Assembly: GCF_900156205.1 (NCBI RefSeq)
Contig: NZ_FTNA01000013.1
Location: 44,489-108,488 of the forward strand
Reading direction: 5' to 3'
Length of the DNA stretch: 64,000 bases
From: Leptospira interrogans
GTDB taxonomy: Bacteria; Spirochaetota; Leptospiria; Leptospirales; Leptospiraceae
Under the pieces are notes generated by a model. That model had not been told where the DNA came from. It did no database searches and saw nothing but the letters and a program-made list of their open reading frames with translations. Position 1 is the first letter of the stretch. Each line of letters begins with the position of its first letter. The position numbers were made by a program, and so were the translations under genes. This document shows, in pieces, positions 36,324 through 48,306 of this stretch.

Positions 36324-37808
36324 ATGCCTCAACCTATTCCGGAATATACATATTACGATGCTATAGGACTGGCCACTCTTGTCCGAAAAAAACTAATTCA
36401 TCCTATTGAGCTCGTTGAATCTGCCATTCAAAGAATTGAAACCATAAATCCTGGGCTGAATGCAGTAATTACCCGTTTTTACGAAGAAGCAAGAAAAACT
36501 TCAAAGTCTAAACTTCCGAACGGTCCTTTTCGGGGAGTTCCGATTCTTGTAAAAGATATGGTTCATTCTATTGGAGGCGCTCCTCTGACTTGTGGTTCTA
36601 AAGCGTTTCGAAATTATATTTCGCCCCAAGATTCTGAATTTATAAAAAGGCTTCGTAAAACAGGAACCATTTTTTTAGGACAAACGAATGTTCCCGAATT
36701 TGCTCTTATGGGAATCACAGAACCGAAGTTATACGGTCCGACCCGAAATCCTTGGAACCTAGAAAGAACTCCGGGTGGTTCTTCTGGTGGTTCTGCGGCT
36801 GCGGTCGCTTCTGGGATGGTTCCGGTTGCAACCGCTTCTGACGGTGGGGGATCGATCCGAATTCCTGCGGGTTACTGTGGTTTGTTCGGTTTGAAACCTA
36901 CTCGAGGGAGAACTCCAGTTGGTCCTAATTTTGGTAGATTTTGGCAAGGTGCTTCTGTGGATCATATTCTTTCTAGATCTGTCAGAGACAGCGCGGCTTT
37001 TTTGGACGCGTTATGCGGAATTGAAAAGTCGGGAGCTTTTTCTTTTGAGGAACCGAAGACGAACTATCTTTCCGAGATTAAAAAATCTACTGGCAAACTC
37101 AAAATCGCTTTTTCCACCCAATCTCCGATTGGGACTAAGGTTCATCCGGATTGTGTGGAATCTGTGATCCAAACCGCAAAACTACTACATTCTCTTGGTC
37201 ATAAGGTAGAAGAAAAGGACGCACCTATCGACGGTAAGGCGATCGGGAGATCTTTTATCACGATGTATTTCGGTGAGGTTGCCGCTCAGTTAAAAAGCTT
37301 AGAAACGATACTCGGGCGAAAAGTCAGAATGAATGACGTTGAACCTGTCACTTGGATTTTAGGCCTTTTAGGTAGAACTATTTCTGGGGGTGAGTTTGTT
37401 CTTAATTTACAAGAATGGGATAAGGCCGCCTTGGCAATGGAAACTTTTCACGAAACCTACGATGTTTATTTGACTCCTACGACTGCCATGCCTCCTTCTA
37501 AAATAGGTGAATTAGAACCTAAGTTAGGCGAAAAGATAGCGATGCAAATAGTAGGTCATCTTGGTTTAGGAAAAATTCTATTCGCTTCCGGGCTTGTGGA
37601 CGAACTCGTGGAAAAAAGCCTTTCTAGAACTCCGTTTACTCAACTCGCTAATCTTACTGGTCAACCTTCTGTTTCCATTCCTCTAAGCCAGACGAGTGAT
37701 CGGCTTCCCTTGGGGCTTTTATTTACTGCGGCTAGAAGAAGAGAAGATATTTTATTTCGCCTCAGTTCTCAATTGGAAAAAGCGGTTCCTTGGTCGAATC
37801 ATAAATGA
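36324..37808 (+). CDS. Amidase-signature-family hydrolase (GatA-like)
   Basis: A 494-residue cytoplasmic hydrolase of the amidase signature family, using a Ser-cisSer-Lys triad. Motifs: GVPILVKDMVHS (Lys), GGSSGGSAAAVASG (cis-Ser) and ASDGGGSIRIPAG (nucleophile Ser), in the first half of the protein. The frame is open from a TTG at 36306, but the ATG at 36324 has GGAG seven bases upstream and was chosen. Members cleave amides of many kinds. The sequence is not clearly GatA of the Glu-tRNA amidotransferase, because no gatB or gatC is beside it. The substrate is unknown. Confidence 0.88.
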   Translation: MPQPIPEYTYYDAIGLATLVRKKLIHPIELVESAIQRIETINPGLNAVITRFYEEARKTSKSKLPNGPFRGVPILVKDMVHSIGGAPLTCGSKAFRNYISPQDSEFIKRLRKTGTIFLGQTNVPEFALMGITEPKLYGPTRNPWNLERTPGGSSGGSAAAVASGMVPVATASDGGGSIRIPAGYCGLFGLKPTRGRTPVGPNFGRFWQGASVDHILSRSVRDSAAFLDALCGIEKSGAFSFEEPKTNYLSEIKKSTGKLKIAFSTQSPIGTKVHPDCVESVIQTAKLLHSLGHKVEEKDAPIDGKAIGRSFITMYFGEVAAQLKSLETILGRKVRMNDVEPVTWILGLLGRTISGGEFVLNLQEWDKAALAMETFHETYDVYLTPTTAMPPSKIGELEPKLGEKIAMQIVGHLGLGKILFASGLVDELVEKSLSRTPFTQLANLTGQPSVSIPLSQTSDRLPLGLLFTAARRREDILFRLSSQLEKAVPWSNHK

Positions 37809-38123
37809 ATGAGAAGAAAATGATTACGGGTCTCCGTTTTTAGAAAGAGAGTATTTCCTGTTTATTGGAAATATCATTTGGGATGATTACAAAAATAGAA
37901 TGAATCTTAAATGGAATATTTTAATGTGAGTTCGGTGTAATCATGTAGTTCCTACATTTTTAAAGTTTAGCTGCAAAATCACGATTTGTGGTAGTTCCCA
38001 CATTTTTAAAGTTTAACTGTAAAATCACGATTTGTGGTAGTTCCCACAAATTTAGTGGTATCTAAATTCTATATTCGTTTTTTAAAAGATTACATTTGGA
38101 AATAAAACATACAGGATAAGGAC
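37809..38123. repeat. Intergenic DNA with M2 end and short 46-base tandem array
   Basis: No gene. TTTTAATGTGAGTTCGGTG at 37917-37935 is an M2 left terminus. Behind it GTAGTTCC(C/T)AC repeats at 37945, 37991 and 38037, again exactly 46 bases apart. The unit is related to, but not identical with, that of the array at 34915. Confidence 0.65.
37945..38052. repeat. 46-base tandem repeat, about 2.3 copies
   Basis: GTAGTTCCTAC at 37945 and GTAGTTCCCAC at 37991 and 38037 are spaced by 46 bases. The unit shares its GTAGTTCCCAC and CTGTAAAATCACG parts with the array at 34915-35112, but reads ATTTTTAAAGTTTAA between them. Two independent arrays of the same period from the same module suggest this module is prone to duplication. 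Confidence 0.8.
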
Positions 38124-38458
38124 TCAATCTTTTAAAAATTTGGATTCTGATTCGGGTGGAAAAAGATTTGTAGATGAATGAAGATAGTAGAGTCGTCCAT
38201 TCTCACAAAAAAATATTTCAATACATTGTAATTCTGGAAATACAAGCCAGAGTTGGGGACCATAGATTGATTTTTTTGAGTTTCCTATAAATATAAGAGT
38301 CGATTGAATCCTTCCTCTAAAATTACGTCACAGGAGATAAGATCGTTTCTCCGACCGGATGTTTTTCTAAATACTTTTGGATTATGAGAAAACGTTTCGC
38401 TACAAGTCTTTGATGGGGCGAGTGAGGTTGGAGTTACACGTTCTTTTTCATTGATGAT
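38124..38458 (-). pseudogene. Uma2-family (DUF820) endonuclease remnant
   Basis: On the minus strand pieces of one Uma2 protein appear in different frames. INEKERVTPT is in one frame (about 38425-38455), PHQRLVAKRFLIIQKYLEKH with PVGETILSP in the next (about 38330-38420), then DVILEEG back in the first (near 38320). After a gap of about 60 missing residues the C-terminus follows: LWLVFPELQCIEIFFCENGR, LYYLHSSTNLFPPESES, and a TGA at 38124. Uma2 proteins belong to the PD-(D/E)XK nuclease group and are numerous in Leptospira. The frameshifts and deletion make it non-functional. Confidence 0.75.
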
Positions 38459-38591
38459 TCAGTCAGATCAAAATCATTCTGTATTCCGGTCTTCAAAGTC
38501 ATGGCCCAAAGAATCCCTTTAAAATCTCATTTGGTCAAGTCAAAATAACTCTTGATTCCGGATAGAATCCACGAAATGGTTTGTTCAACTT

Positions 38592-39761
<1,170 letters not shown>

Positions 39762-39772
39762 AAGTTTTATCC

Positions 39773-41481
<1,709 letters not shown>

Positions 41482-41485
<4 letters not shown>

Positions 41486-42030
41486 AATATTTTGAAAAAA
41501 GATTTTTAGACGTCTATCGCCCTATTTATTTGGGAGTTATTTTTTTAGGAATCGTATTGGATCTTGTGACTAAGTTTTTAGTCATTCTTTACTTTCAACC
41601 CCATCGTTATTTAGAAGTATTCGGAAGTTTTTTTAGAATGACTCTTACGTTTAACACCGGTTTTGTGTTTGGTGCGTTTCAGGACAACGCGATTCCTTCT
41701 TTGATCGCTACTGGAGTTGCGATTGTGTTTCTAATTGGTTATAGATGGAAGAATCACGATTTAGGAAATCCCTGGGGCTGGAACTTAGTGATGGCGGGAG
41801 CTTTTGGAAATTTCTTAGATAAATTTTTTGTAAAAATTCCGGGAACAGGATTTCGTTTTGGTTTTCAACCTAATATGGGAGAATATATCGGAGTCGTAGA
41901 CTTTTTGGATTTTGATTGGCCTGACTTCCTTTTGTTTTCTAGATGGCCTGCGTTTAACGTAGCCGATTCTTGTGTCACGATTGGTCTTACGATTTTGATC
42001 TTTACGATGAAACTAGAAGAGGAGAAATAA
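41482..42030 (+). CDS. lspA: Lipoprotein signal peptidase
   Basis: A 182-residue inner-membrane aspartyl protease that removes signal peptides from prolipoproteins after the Cys is lipidated. Family motifs: LDLVTKF near residue 27, [10 protein letters not shown] near 58, the first catalytic Asp in [11 protein letters not shown] (near 114), and the second in [12 protein letters not shown] (near 157). Four membrane segments are present. It starts at GTG and overlaps the preceding stop by four bases. Given the many lipoproteins of this organism, including several in this window, this is probably its essential LspA. Confidence 0.95.
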
Positions 42031-42034
42031 TTTT

Positions 42035-42562
42035 TTGAAGGCTCTTGATCTTCCTATCTGGAAAAAATTATTCATTCGTAAAGAAGCGAGTAATCAAGAG
42101 ATCATTCGATTTCTCAGGGAAACTTCTGTTTTTGGAAGGATGAAAAAAAGAACCTTAATCGAAATCGCTAGGATGATTCACGTTCGAGAATATCAGGAAG
42201 GAGAAACCGTATTTAGACAGGGGGAAGTAGGAGCCGGTTTTTATTTAGTTTATGAAGGTTCGGTAGTGATTCGTTCCGTTCGGGATGGAATTGAATTGGA
42301 TCTTGCTCATTTAGATAGGCACGCGTTTTTTGGAGAACTTTCTCTTTTTACGGAAGAAAGAAGAACTGCGAGTGCTTTTGCTCTTGAAAAGACGACTCTA
42401 CTTGGTTTTTTTCAACCGGATCTTAAAGAAATTATAGAAACAAAACCTAGGATCGGAATCGAAATTCTAATGAGTTTATCGACTGTGATCGTGGAAAGAT
42501 TGCATAGAACCAACGGACTTTTGGAAAAAGCGTACTTCCGGGGAAAACAGAAAAATGCGTGA
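42035..42562 (+). CDS. Cyclic-nucleotide-binding domain protein
   Basis: A 175-residue cytoplasmic protein starting at TTG, four bases after lspA. Residues about 33-150 form one cyclic-nucleotide-binding domain: FGRMKKRTLIEIA, YQEGETVFRQGEVGAGFYLV, and the phosphate-binding cassette [19 protein letters not shown]. The cassette keeps GE and an Arg near the usual spot, so cAMP or a similar ligand is possible. There is no winged-helix region like that of Crp/Fnr, so it is not a transcription factor of that type. It overlaps the permease gene by eight bases, which suggests regulation of that protein. Confidence 0.87.
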   Translation: MKALDLPIWKKLFIRKEASNQEIIRFLRETSVFGRMKKRTLIEIARMIHVREYQEGETVFRQGEVGAGFYLVYEGSVVIRSVRDGIELDLAHLDRHAFFGELSLFTEERRTASAFALEKTTLLGFFQPDLKEIIETKPRIGIEILMSLSTVIVERLHRTNGLLEKAYFRGKQKNA

Positions 42563-43622
42563 GGGAGAAAGAAGAGAACTTTCCGAATATTTTATTCGGA
42601 CTAGTTTTTTTCTGATCGTTATTTTTACGATCGTTGTTTCTCTGTGGGGGCTCCATTTACTTGCGGTTCCGATCGTAATGGCCTTTTTGATTTTTTATGC
42701 GTTTAACGGAACGATCAATAACTTAGAAAGTTTAGGAGTTCCTAGGATTCTTTCCATCGCGATTTTAATGTTTGTAATCAGCGTTCCGATTTATTTTTTC
42801 ATCAACTCGATTGCTCCCCCTATCGTTTCTACTTTAAATCCTCTTTTGAAAAATTGGAAACAGGATTTGGATGACGCTAAGTTTAAGTATTTAACCGTAA
42901 CCGTCAATTTGCAGTTTAACGAGTTCCCATCGAGTTGGAACGAAACCATTCGCCCGGATGAACTTATTAAAAAAATTGCGGAACTAATGCATGAACAAGT
43001 GAAGGCATTTGTATCTTATATTCCGACTTTGATCGGTTATTTGATCATCACTCCTTTGTTTGCTTTTTTATTTTTACTCAACGGAAACGGAATGTATAAA
43101 AGTTTAATTTCTTTGATTCCCAATCGTTATTTCGAAATGGCTTTGATGGTTACGTATAAAATCAACGAACAACTTACAAATTATCTCAAAAGTTTAATGA
43201 TTCAAGGTGCGATCATTTGTGTGGTTTCCGGAATTGGATTTTATTTTATAGGACTTCCTTATTTTTATATCTTTGGTTTGTTTTTAGGAGTTGCTAATTC
43301 GGTTCCCTATCTTGGTCCGATTATGGGTGCGATTCCTCCTCTGTTTTTTGCTCTTGTAATCGGTGGGGACGGGACTACGGAACTTTTGACTTCGATTTTG
43401 ATTGTGGTAGCGGTCGCTCAGATGATAGATAATTTTCTGATTCAGCCGATCGTAATTTCTGGTTCTGTTTCTTTACATCCGATTGTGGTAGTTGGTGCGG
43501 TTACAGTAGGTGGTGCGGCTTTAGGGCTTGTGGGCATGTTGATTGCCGTTCCGATCGCGGCTATTTTAAAAGTAACAATTCAAACCTTATACAGTTCTAT
43601 GAAAGATCACAATTTACTTTGA
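42555..43622 (+). CDS. AI-2E / PerM family membrane permease
   Basis: A 355-residue protein with about eight membrane segments, of the AI-2E transporter (UPF0118/PerM) family. The C-terminal half has the characteristic stretch VANSVPYLGPIMGAIPP followed by AQMIDNFLIQPIVISGSV and LHPIVVVGAVTVGGAALG. Family members export the signal AI-2 or act as sodium/proton antiporters; which applies here is unknown. The start ATG overlaps the cyclic-nucleotide-binding gene. It ends the five-gene run. No terminator is seen; an M1 element begins 92 bases after the stop. Confidence 0.9.
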   Translation: MREGERRELSEYFIRTSFFLIVIFTIVVSLWGLHLLAVPIVMAFLIFYAFNGTINNLESLGVPRILSIAILMFVISVPIYFFINSIAPPIVSTLNPLLKNWKQDLDDAKFKYLTVTVNLQFNEFPSSWNETIRPDELIKKIAELMHEQVKAFVSYIPTLIGYLIITPLFAFLFLLNGNGMYKSLISLIPNRYFEMALMVTYKINEQLTNYLKSLMIQGAIICVVSGIGFYFIGLPYFYIFGLFLGVANSVPYLGPIMGAIPPLFFALVIGGDGTTELLTSILIVVAVAQMIDNFLIQPIVISGSVSLHPIVVVGAVTVGGAALGLVGMLIAVPIAAILKVTIQTLYSSMKDHNLL

Positions 43623-44350
<728 letters not shown>

Positions 44351-45280
44351 TTAGTCGTTTTTCAAGTCCGTTTTTTTTCTACCGATCCAAAGAACTCCAG
44401 TTAAAACTAAAATTGTACCTGCGATTCCGGAAGAAGTGATTGGTTCTTCTAAAAAAATCCACGCGAGTAAAATTGTAGAGATTGGTCCTGTTGAACCGAT
44501 AATTGCCGCTCGTCCTGAGCCTATCATTCTAATTCCTTCCGTAGTCAGATAAGCAGGAATTACCGTAGTTAAAATTCCTAAAGCTAATCCGTATAAGTAG
44601 ACGTTAGGTGGTTGAATTAGATTTTTTGGATTTCGAACAATGAAAAAATGGATCACTACAATCAAACCGGAAATAAGCATGAGATAAGAGGTAAATCGAA
44701 CCGAACCTAGTTTTGGAATCAAAGATTCACTTCCTACTAAATATAAGGAATAAGAGATTGCAGATGCAAGTACAAACAAAACTCCCTTGGTAGCGTTTGG
44801 TCCTTCGGTTTGAATGTCTCCTATAAATGCGACTAAGATTCCGGAATACGTGAGAAAGATCGCAAACACTTCCGCTTTTTTGATTTTTCTTTTGAATAAA
44901 AACGAACCGATGATTAAAACGATCGTGGGATATACAAATAACGTAAGTCTTTCTAAACCCGCGGAGATATATTCCAAACCTATAAAGTCAAATAGACTCG
45001 CTAGATAAAATCCTAAAAAACCTAAAATGAAAATCAGTCCCCAATCTTTTTTTGTAAGATTTACAGAGGTTTTTGTATTTTTAGAACGAAAGGCGATCCA
45101 GGCAAAAAAAGGGATCGCAAATAACATTCTTAATGTGAGTGCAGTAATAGAATCAATATCGTATCGATAGACTAATTTGACAAAGATCGCTTTTGCGGAA
45201 AAAAAAATTGCTCCTATCAATACGATACAAGTTCCTAAAAATGGTTTCCATTTGGATTCAGAGACTTCCATAAAATCCAT
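44351..45280 (-). CDS. EamA-family (drug/metabolite) transporter
   Basis: A 309-residue inner-membrane protein with ten hydrophobic segments in two EamA halves (first about residues 15-145, second about 160-300). Typical features: the start VLIGAIFFSAKAIFVKL, LEYISAGLERLTLFVYPTI in the first half, and STGPISTILLAWIFLEEP with GTILVLTGVLWIGRKK in the second. EamA transporters carry small metabolites or amino acids; the substrate cannot be read. The ATG at 45280 was kept; the Met three codons on, with GGAT upstream, is equally possible. It stands alone, convergent with the five-gene run across a repeat-rich gap. Confidence 0.9.
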   Translation of the reverse strand: MDFMEVSESKWKPFLGTCIVLIGAIFFSAKAIFVKLVYRYDIDSITALTLRMLFAIPFFAWIAFRSKNTKTSVNLTKKDWGLIFILGFLGFYLASLFDFIGLEYISAGLERLTLFVYPTIVLIIGSFLFKRKIKKAEVFAIFLTYSGILVAFIGDIQTEGPNATKGVLFVLASAISYSLYLVGSESLIPKLGSVRFTSYLMLISGLIVVIHFFIVRNPKNLIQPPNVYLYGLALGILTTVIPAYLTTEGIRMIGSGRAAIIGSTGPISTILLAWIFLEEPITSSGIAGTILVLTGVLWIGRKKTDLKND

Positions 45281-45588
45281 CTCTGGTTCTCGGGGAGTTT
45301 TTAGAAAGATTTTTATTGATTTGTCTATCGAATCAATAAATGGGTTTCCGATTTTTTCTTTTTTATTCTTTTATTTTTGTATTCGTAAAGAACAATCACA
45401 GTCACTTATTCGGAAGTTATATAATAAAATACCCAATATTTTGCACTGAAACGGTGTTTTGCGATAAGATGAACTATATTCGATTTATAGTGATTAATGA
45501 AAATAAATAGTATCACTTATCTATCGTAGATCTCTATAAAATTGAATACTATAAATTTTATAGAGATCCGTAAAGACCAACGGAAGTT
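45281..45588. repeat. Intergenic DNA with R4 repeat and hairpin
   Basis: No gene. An R4 repeat starts TATAATAAAATACCCAATAT at 45419. It ends in a symmetric hairpin in which ATCTCTATAAAATT (about 45530) faces AATTTTATAGAGAT (about 45555). In other R4 copies the same TTTATAGAGAT end is present without the opposed arm. Confidence 0.5.
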
Positions 45589-46455
45589 TTACGTTGGATT
45601 GGAACTTTTATTTGTCCAAATGGAAAAAATCGCTCCCGTGGCGAACATGATCAAACTGTAAATCGCGGACGGAATCGCCATTGTAGGGTTATTCAAAATT
45701 GCACTTGCGATTGTAATCCCTAAGGTTCCGTTTTGAATTCCTACTTCTATGGTAATCGATGTTCTTTGTGGATGAGTGACTTTCATCAGAGTCGCTCCCA
45801 GATAACCTAAGAACATAGTAATCAGATTCAATGCCAGAGACGCCGGACCAACTTGGATAAAATATGGAATTATGTTTTGTCTTTCACGAACGATTGCGCC
45901 TAAGATGATCAGTACTAAAAAAATTCCGGAAAGAACTTTTACAGTCTTTTCAAATTTGCGGGATAGTTCTGGTTTTTTAGAGTTTAAAATCATTCCGATT
46001 GATACTGGTAATACGGTGATCATAAAAATTTGTAATATGGTTTGAGGAATATTCAATTTGATCATTTGCCCAGATCCTAAAAAATGATGCATAGATATAT
46101 TAAGTAGAAACGGAATTGAAAGAACCGTGATACAACTAGTGATTGCGGTTAACGTTATGGAAAGCGCCACGTCTCCTTTGGCTAAGTGAGTGATCAGGTT
46201 AGAAGTGGCTCCTCCGGGACAAATTGCAAGTATCATAAGTCCTACCGATAGTTCACTTGGAAGTTTAAAGACGTTCGCAATGAACCATCCAGTCAGAGGT
46301 AAAAGGAATAGCTGTAAAATGAGCCCGGTGATAACAGCTTTAGGAAGAACGAAAATTCTTTTGAAATCTTCTACCGTAAGGCTCATACCCATTCCGAGCA
46401 TTATAATACCTAACGCGATAGGAAGAAATACTGTTGTTAGCAAATTGGATTCCAT
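45589..46455 (-). CDS. Bile acid:sodium symporter family protein
   Basis: A 288-residue membrane protein of the BASS/SBF family with nine or ten hydrophobic segments, from the ATG at 46455 (MESNLLTTVFLPIALG), which has AGGTCA upstream. The frame is open for 26 more codons, but that part is basic and polar and unlikely to be translated. Family motifs: GMGMSLTVEDFKRI, LAICPGGATSNLITHLAKGD (the sodium-site region) and EVGIQNGTLGITIA. The family moves organic anions such as bile acids or keto-acids together with sodium; the substrate here is unknown. Confidence 0.9.
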   Translation of the reverse strand: MESNLLTTVFLPIALGIIMLGMGMSLTVEDFKRIFVLPKAVITGLILQLFLLPLTGWFIANVFKLPSELSVGLMILAICPGGATSNLITHLAKGDVALSITLTAITSCITVLSIPFLLNISMHHFLGSGQMIKLNIPQTILQIFMITVLPVSIGMILNSKKPELSRKFEKTVKVLSGIFLVLIILGAIVRERQNIIPYFIQVGPASLALNLITMFLGYLGATLMKVTHPQRTSITIEVGIQNGTLGITIASAILNNPTMAIPSAIYSLIMFATGAIFSIWTNKSSNPT

Positions 46456-46654
46456 TGTTTGTGACCTATTTTTGTTTCGAACTTTGTACTGTAGTTTTGA
46501 TAGTAAGTCCACAGAATTTTTGAATTCTTTCAATTTTACTTCTTGTATTATGATTCCATAAAAGTCTTTTTCGAAGGCAGATTTTAAAAATACATGCTAT
46601 GATTCTTATGGTTTTATGGATCCGAGTAATCATAAATATTGTAATCAAGAGTTG

Positions 46655-46800
46655 ATTAACACGAGTTCGGCGTAATCCAATGCAAAAGCGATTATTATGC
46701 TGCGATTCGTAGAGAGCAGCATTGAGTTTGAAAAATTCCGAAGGAATTGGAGCAAAAAGCGCGCCGGATTTGCCCAAATTTTACTACACTGAATTCACAA
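46655..46800. repeat. M2-family element with GCGATTCGTAGAGAGC interior
   Basis: Left end ATTAACACGAGTTCGGCGTA, right end TACTACACTGAATTCACA, inverted termini of the M2 type. The interior (CAATGCAAAAGCGATT, GCGATTCGTAGAGAGCAGC, ATTGAGTTTG) resembles the unit of the 36-base tandem repeat at 63907 and the section at 63300. An M1 element follows after three bases. Confidence 0.6.
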
Positions 46801-46803
46801 AAT

Positions 46804-46883
46804 TAGAGTTGTTTAAAAATGAATCTTCCATCTCTGTTTTTTGGAAACGCTCGATTGAATCCTTGCCACTTTCAACAACTCTA
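46804..46883. repeat. M1-family element, short copy
   Basis: TAGAGTTGTTTAAAAAT and its inverted end CTTTCAACAACTCTA. At 80 bases it is shorter than the usual 97-102, missing about 15 bases near the right side. It directly follows an M2 element. Confidence 0.65.
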
Positions 46884-47265
46884 TTATTGAAATGTAAACT
46901 ATTGAATTCGATTTCTGTCTTATCGTTCTGAGTGGTAGTAATATAGATTATTTTTAAAATCAATTCTGAAAACTTGATGGATCAAGATTGAATCTGTTTT
47001 TTTAAGAAATGGAAAAAACTGTAAAATTGTTTATTTTGTTTTGTGATCGGTTTAGTTTTATTTGGTGGTGTTTTGATATTTTTACTCAAGGGAAAATGAT
47101 AGTATAGGATGATTTAGAACCGAAAGATGAATTTGTTTTCTATTCTCAATCTAAAATTTTTTCTGTGATTTTTTAAATACGAAGTATATTTTCGCAATTC
47201 TACCTTGAATTCAGTTTAGAAAAAGAGGTGATGAATTTTGGAAGTTAAAAACCCTCGTGCTTAAT

Positions 47266-47973
47266 ATGGAAGAAAATTCTGAATCTCATAAAGGTAAAAA
47301 ACGATCTTTTAAAAGAAAATTTTTAATTTGGCTGATTCCGTTTTTTGTGGTCAACTTACAAAGATTGATTGGGTTGACTTCTCGTAGAATCAATATTGGA
47401 GACGAAAGCATTCGTAAAATCCGCAAAGAAAAAAAGCCTTACATACTTTCTGGTTGGCATACAAATGTTTTATATTCTCCTTATCTCAATCGAAATGAGA
47501 GGATGGCAGTTCTCATTTCGGAATCTAAAGATGGAGATTTTATCAATCAAGTCGTTCATAGATTTGGTAATTATAGTATCCGAGGAAGTTCTTCCAAAGG
47601 CGGTTCTAAGGCTTTAAAGGCACTGATCGTTCATCTTAAAAAAAATTTTCCTGCGGCGATTACTCCCGATGGCCCTAGAGGTCCTGCGCTTGTGGTGCAG
47701 CCTGGTTTGATTGCTGCGGCTCAGGTTTCCCAGGTCCCTATCGTTTCATTTCATTACGAATGTACTCGTCAATGGATCGCCGAAAAAACCTGGGATAAAC
47801 ATAGAATTCCAAAACCGTTTACCACCTTTGTAGTGTCCTACGGAGAACCGATCTATATTCCTAGAAATTTAGACGAAAAAGGTTTTGAAGAAGCCAGATT
47901 GATGGTAGAAAAAGCCATGTTGGAAAATCGTCAGAAAAGTATTGATAAAGCAGAAGAGTTAAGAAAAAAATAA
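47266..47973 (+). CDS. DUF374 lysophospholipid-acyltransferase-like protein
   Basis: A 235-residue protein of the DUF374 branch of the lysophospholipid acyltransferases, which add fatty acids to lipid acceptors at the inner membrane. A hydrophobic segment lies near residues 18-35. Motifs: [13 protein letters not shown] with the catalytic-site His, [26 protein letters not shown] and [16 protein letters not shown] (acceptor site). The start is uncertain: an in-frame GTG at 47257 gives three more residues, and neither has a clear ribosome binding site. In some bacteria this family works on lipid A or related glycolipids, but nothing here settles the substrate. Confidence 0.85.
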   Translation: MEENSESHKGKKRSFKRKFLIWLIPFFVVNLQRLIGLTSRRINIGDESIRKIRKEKKPYILSGWHTNVLYSPYLNRNERMAVLISESKDGDFINQVVHRFGNYSIRGSSSKGGSKALKALIVHLKKNFPAAITPDGPRGPALVVQPGLIAAAQVSQVPIVSFHYECTRQWIAEKTWDKHRIPKPFTTFVVSYGEPIYIPRNLDEKGFEEARLMVEKAMLENRQKSIDKAEELRKK

Positions 47974-48306
47974 TATTCTAAAAAATAAATATTTAATTTT
48001 TTGTTCTATCTGAGTTTTTTGTGGATTTATATTTTAATATATTTTGGAATCCATTACAAATAATTGCAAAAGTAACAATAACATTTTTAAATCATAAATT
48101 AAATAAATGGATTTGAGTTATTGAAAAATTAATTTTCTTCCGTTTTTCATTAAGAACTTGCCTAAAAACCCAAAGTATTTTACGTGATTCTTCTTTAGAA
48201 ATTTTTAATAAAATACAGTAGTTCCTACAAATTAGATTGTATTTGGCAATTTGCGAACTTTCGAGTAGTTCTAATGTCAATAGTAGTTCCTATAAATTCG
48301 AATTTT
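47974..48306. repeat. Intergenic DNA with half M1 and inverted R3 repeat
   Basis: No gene. TGAGTTATTGAAAAATTAAT at 48114 starts a half M1 element that passes without a gap into an inverted R3 element (about 48152-48302). The same joint, with TCTTCCGTTTTTCATTAAG, occurs inverted at 43990-44032, so the M1-R3 fusion has itself been duplicated. Confidence 0.6.

Larger units (their letters stand above)
46456..47265. repeat. Intergenic region with adjacent M2 and M1 elements
   Basis: No gene is convincing. An M2 element (46655-46800) is directly followed by an M1 element (46804-46883). Downstream (47009-47105) a short Met-initiated frame with a broken hydrophobic helix is probably chance. The last 100 bases hold the leader of the acyltransferase gene. 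Confidence 0.5.

Noticed and set aside
36324..37808. GatA subunit of Glu-tRNA(Gln) amidotransferase
   Set aside because: The amidase signature is clear, but no gatB or gatC neighbour is present and general amidases look the same; the specific name was withheld.
47009..47105. Possible small membrane protein, frameshifted (MEKTVKLFILF then VIGLVLFGGVLIFLLKGK)
   Set aside because: A hydrophobic helix appears only if one frameshift is assumed, there is no family match, and AT-rich DNA gives such frames by chance.
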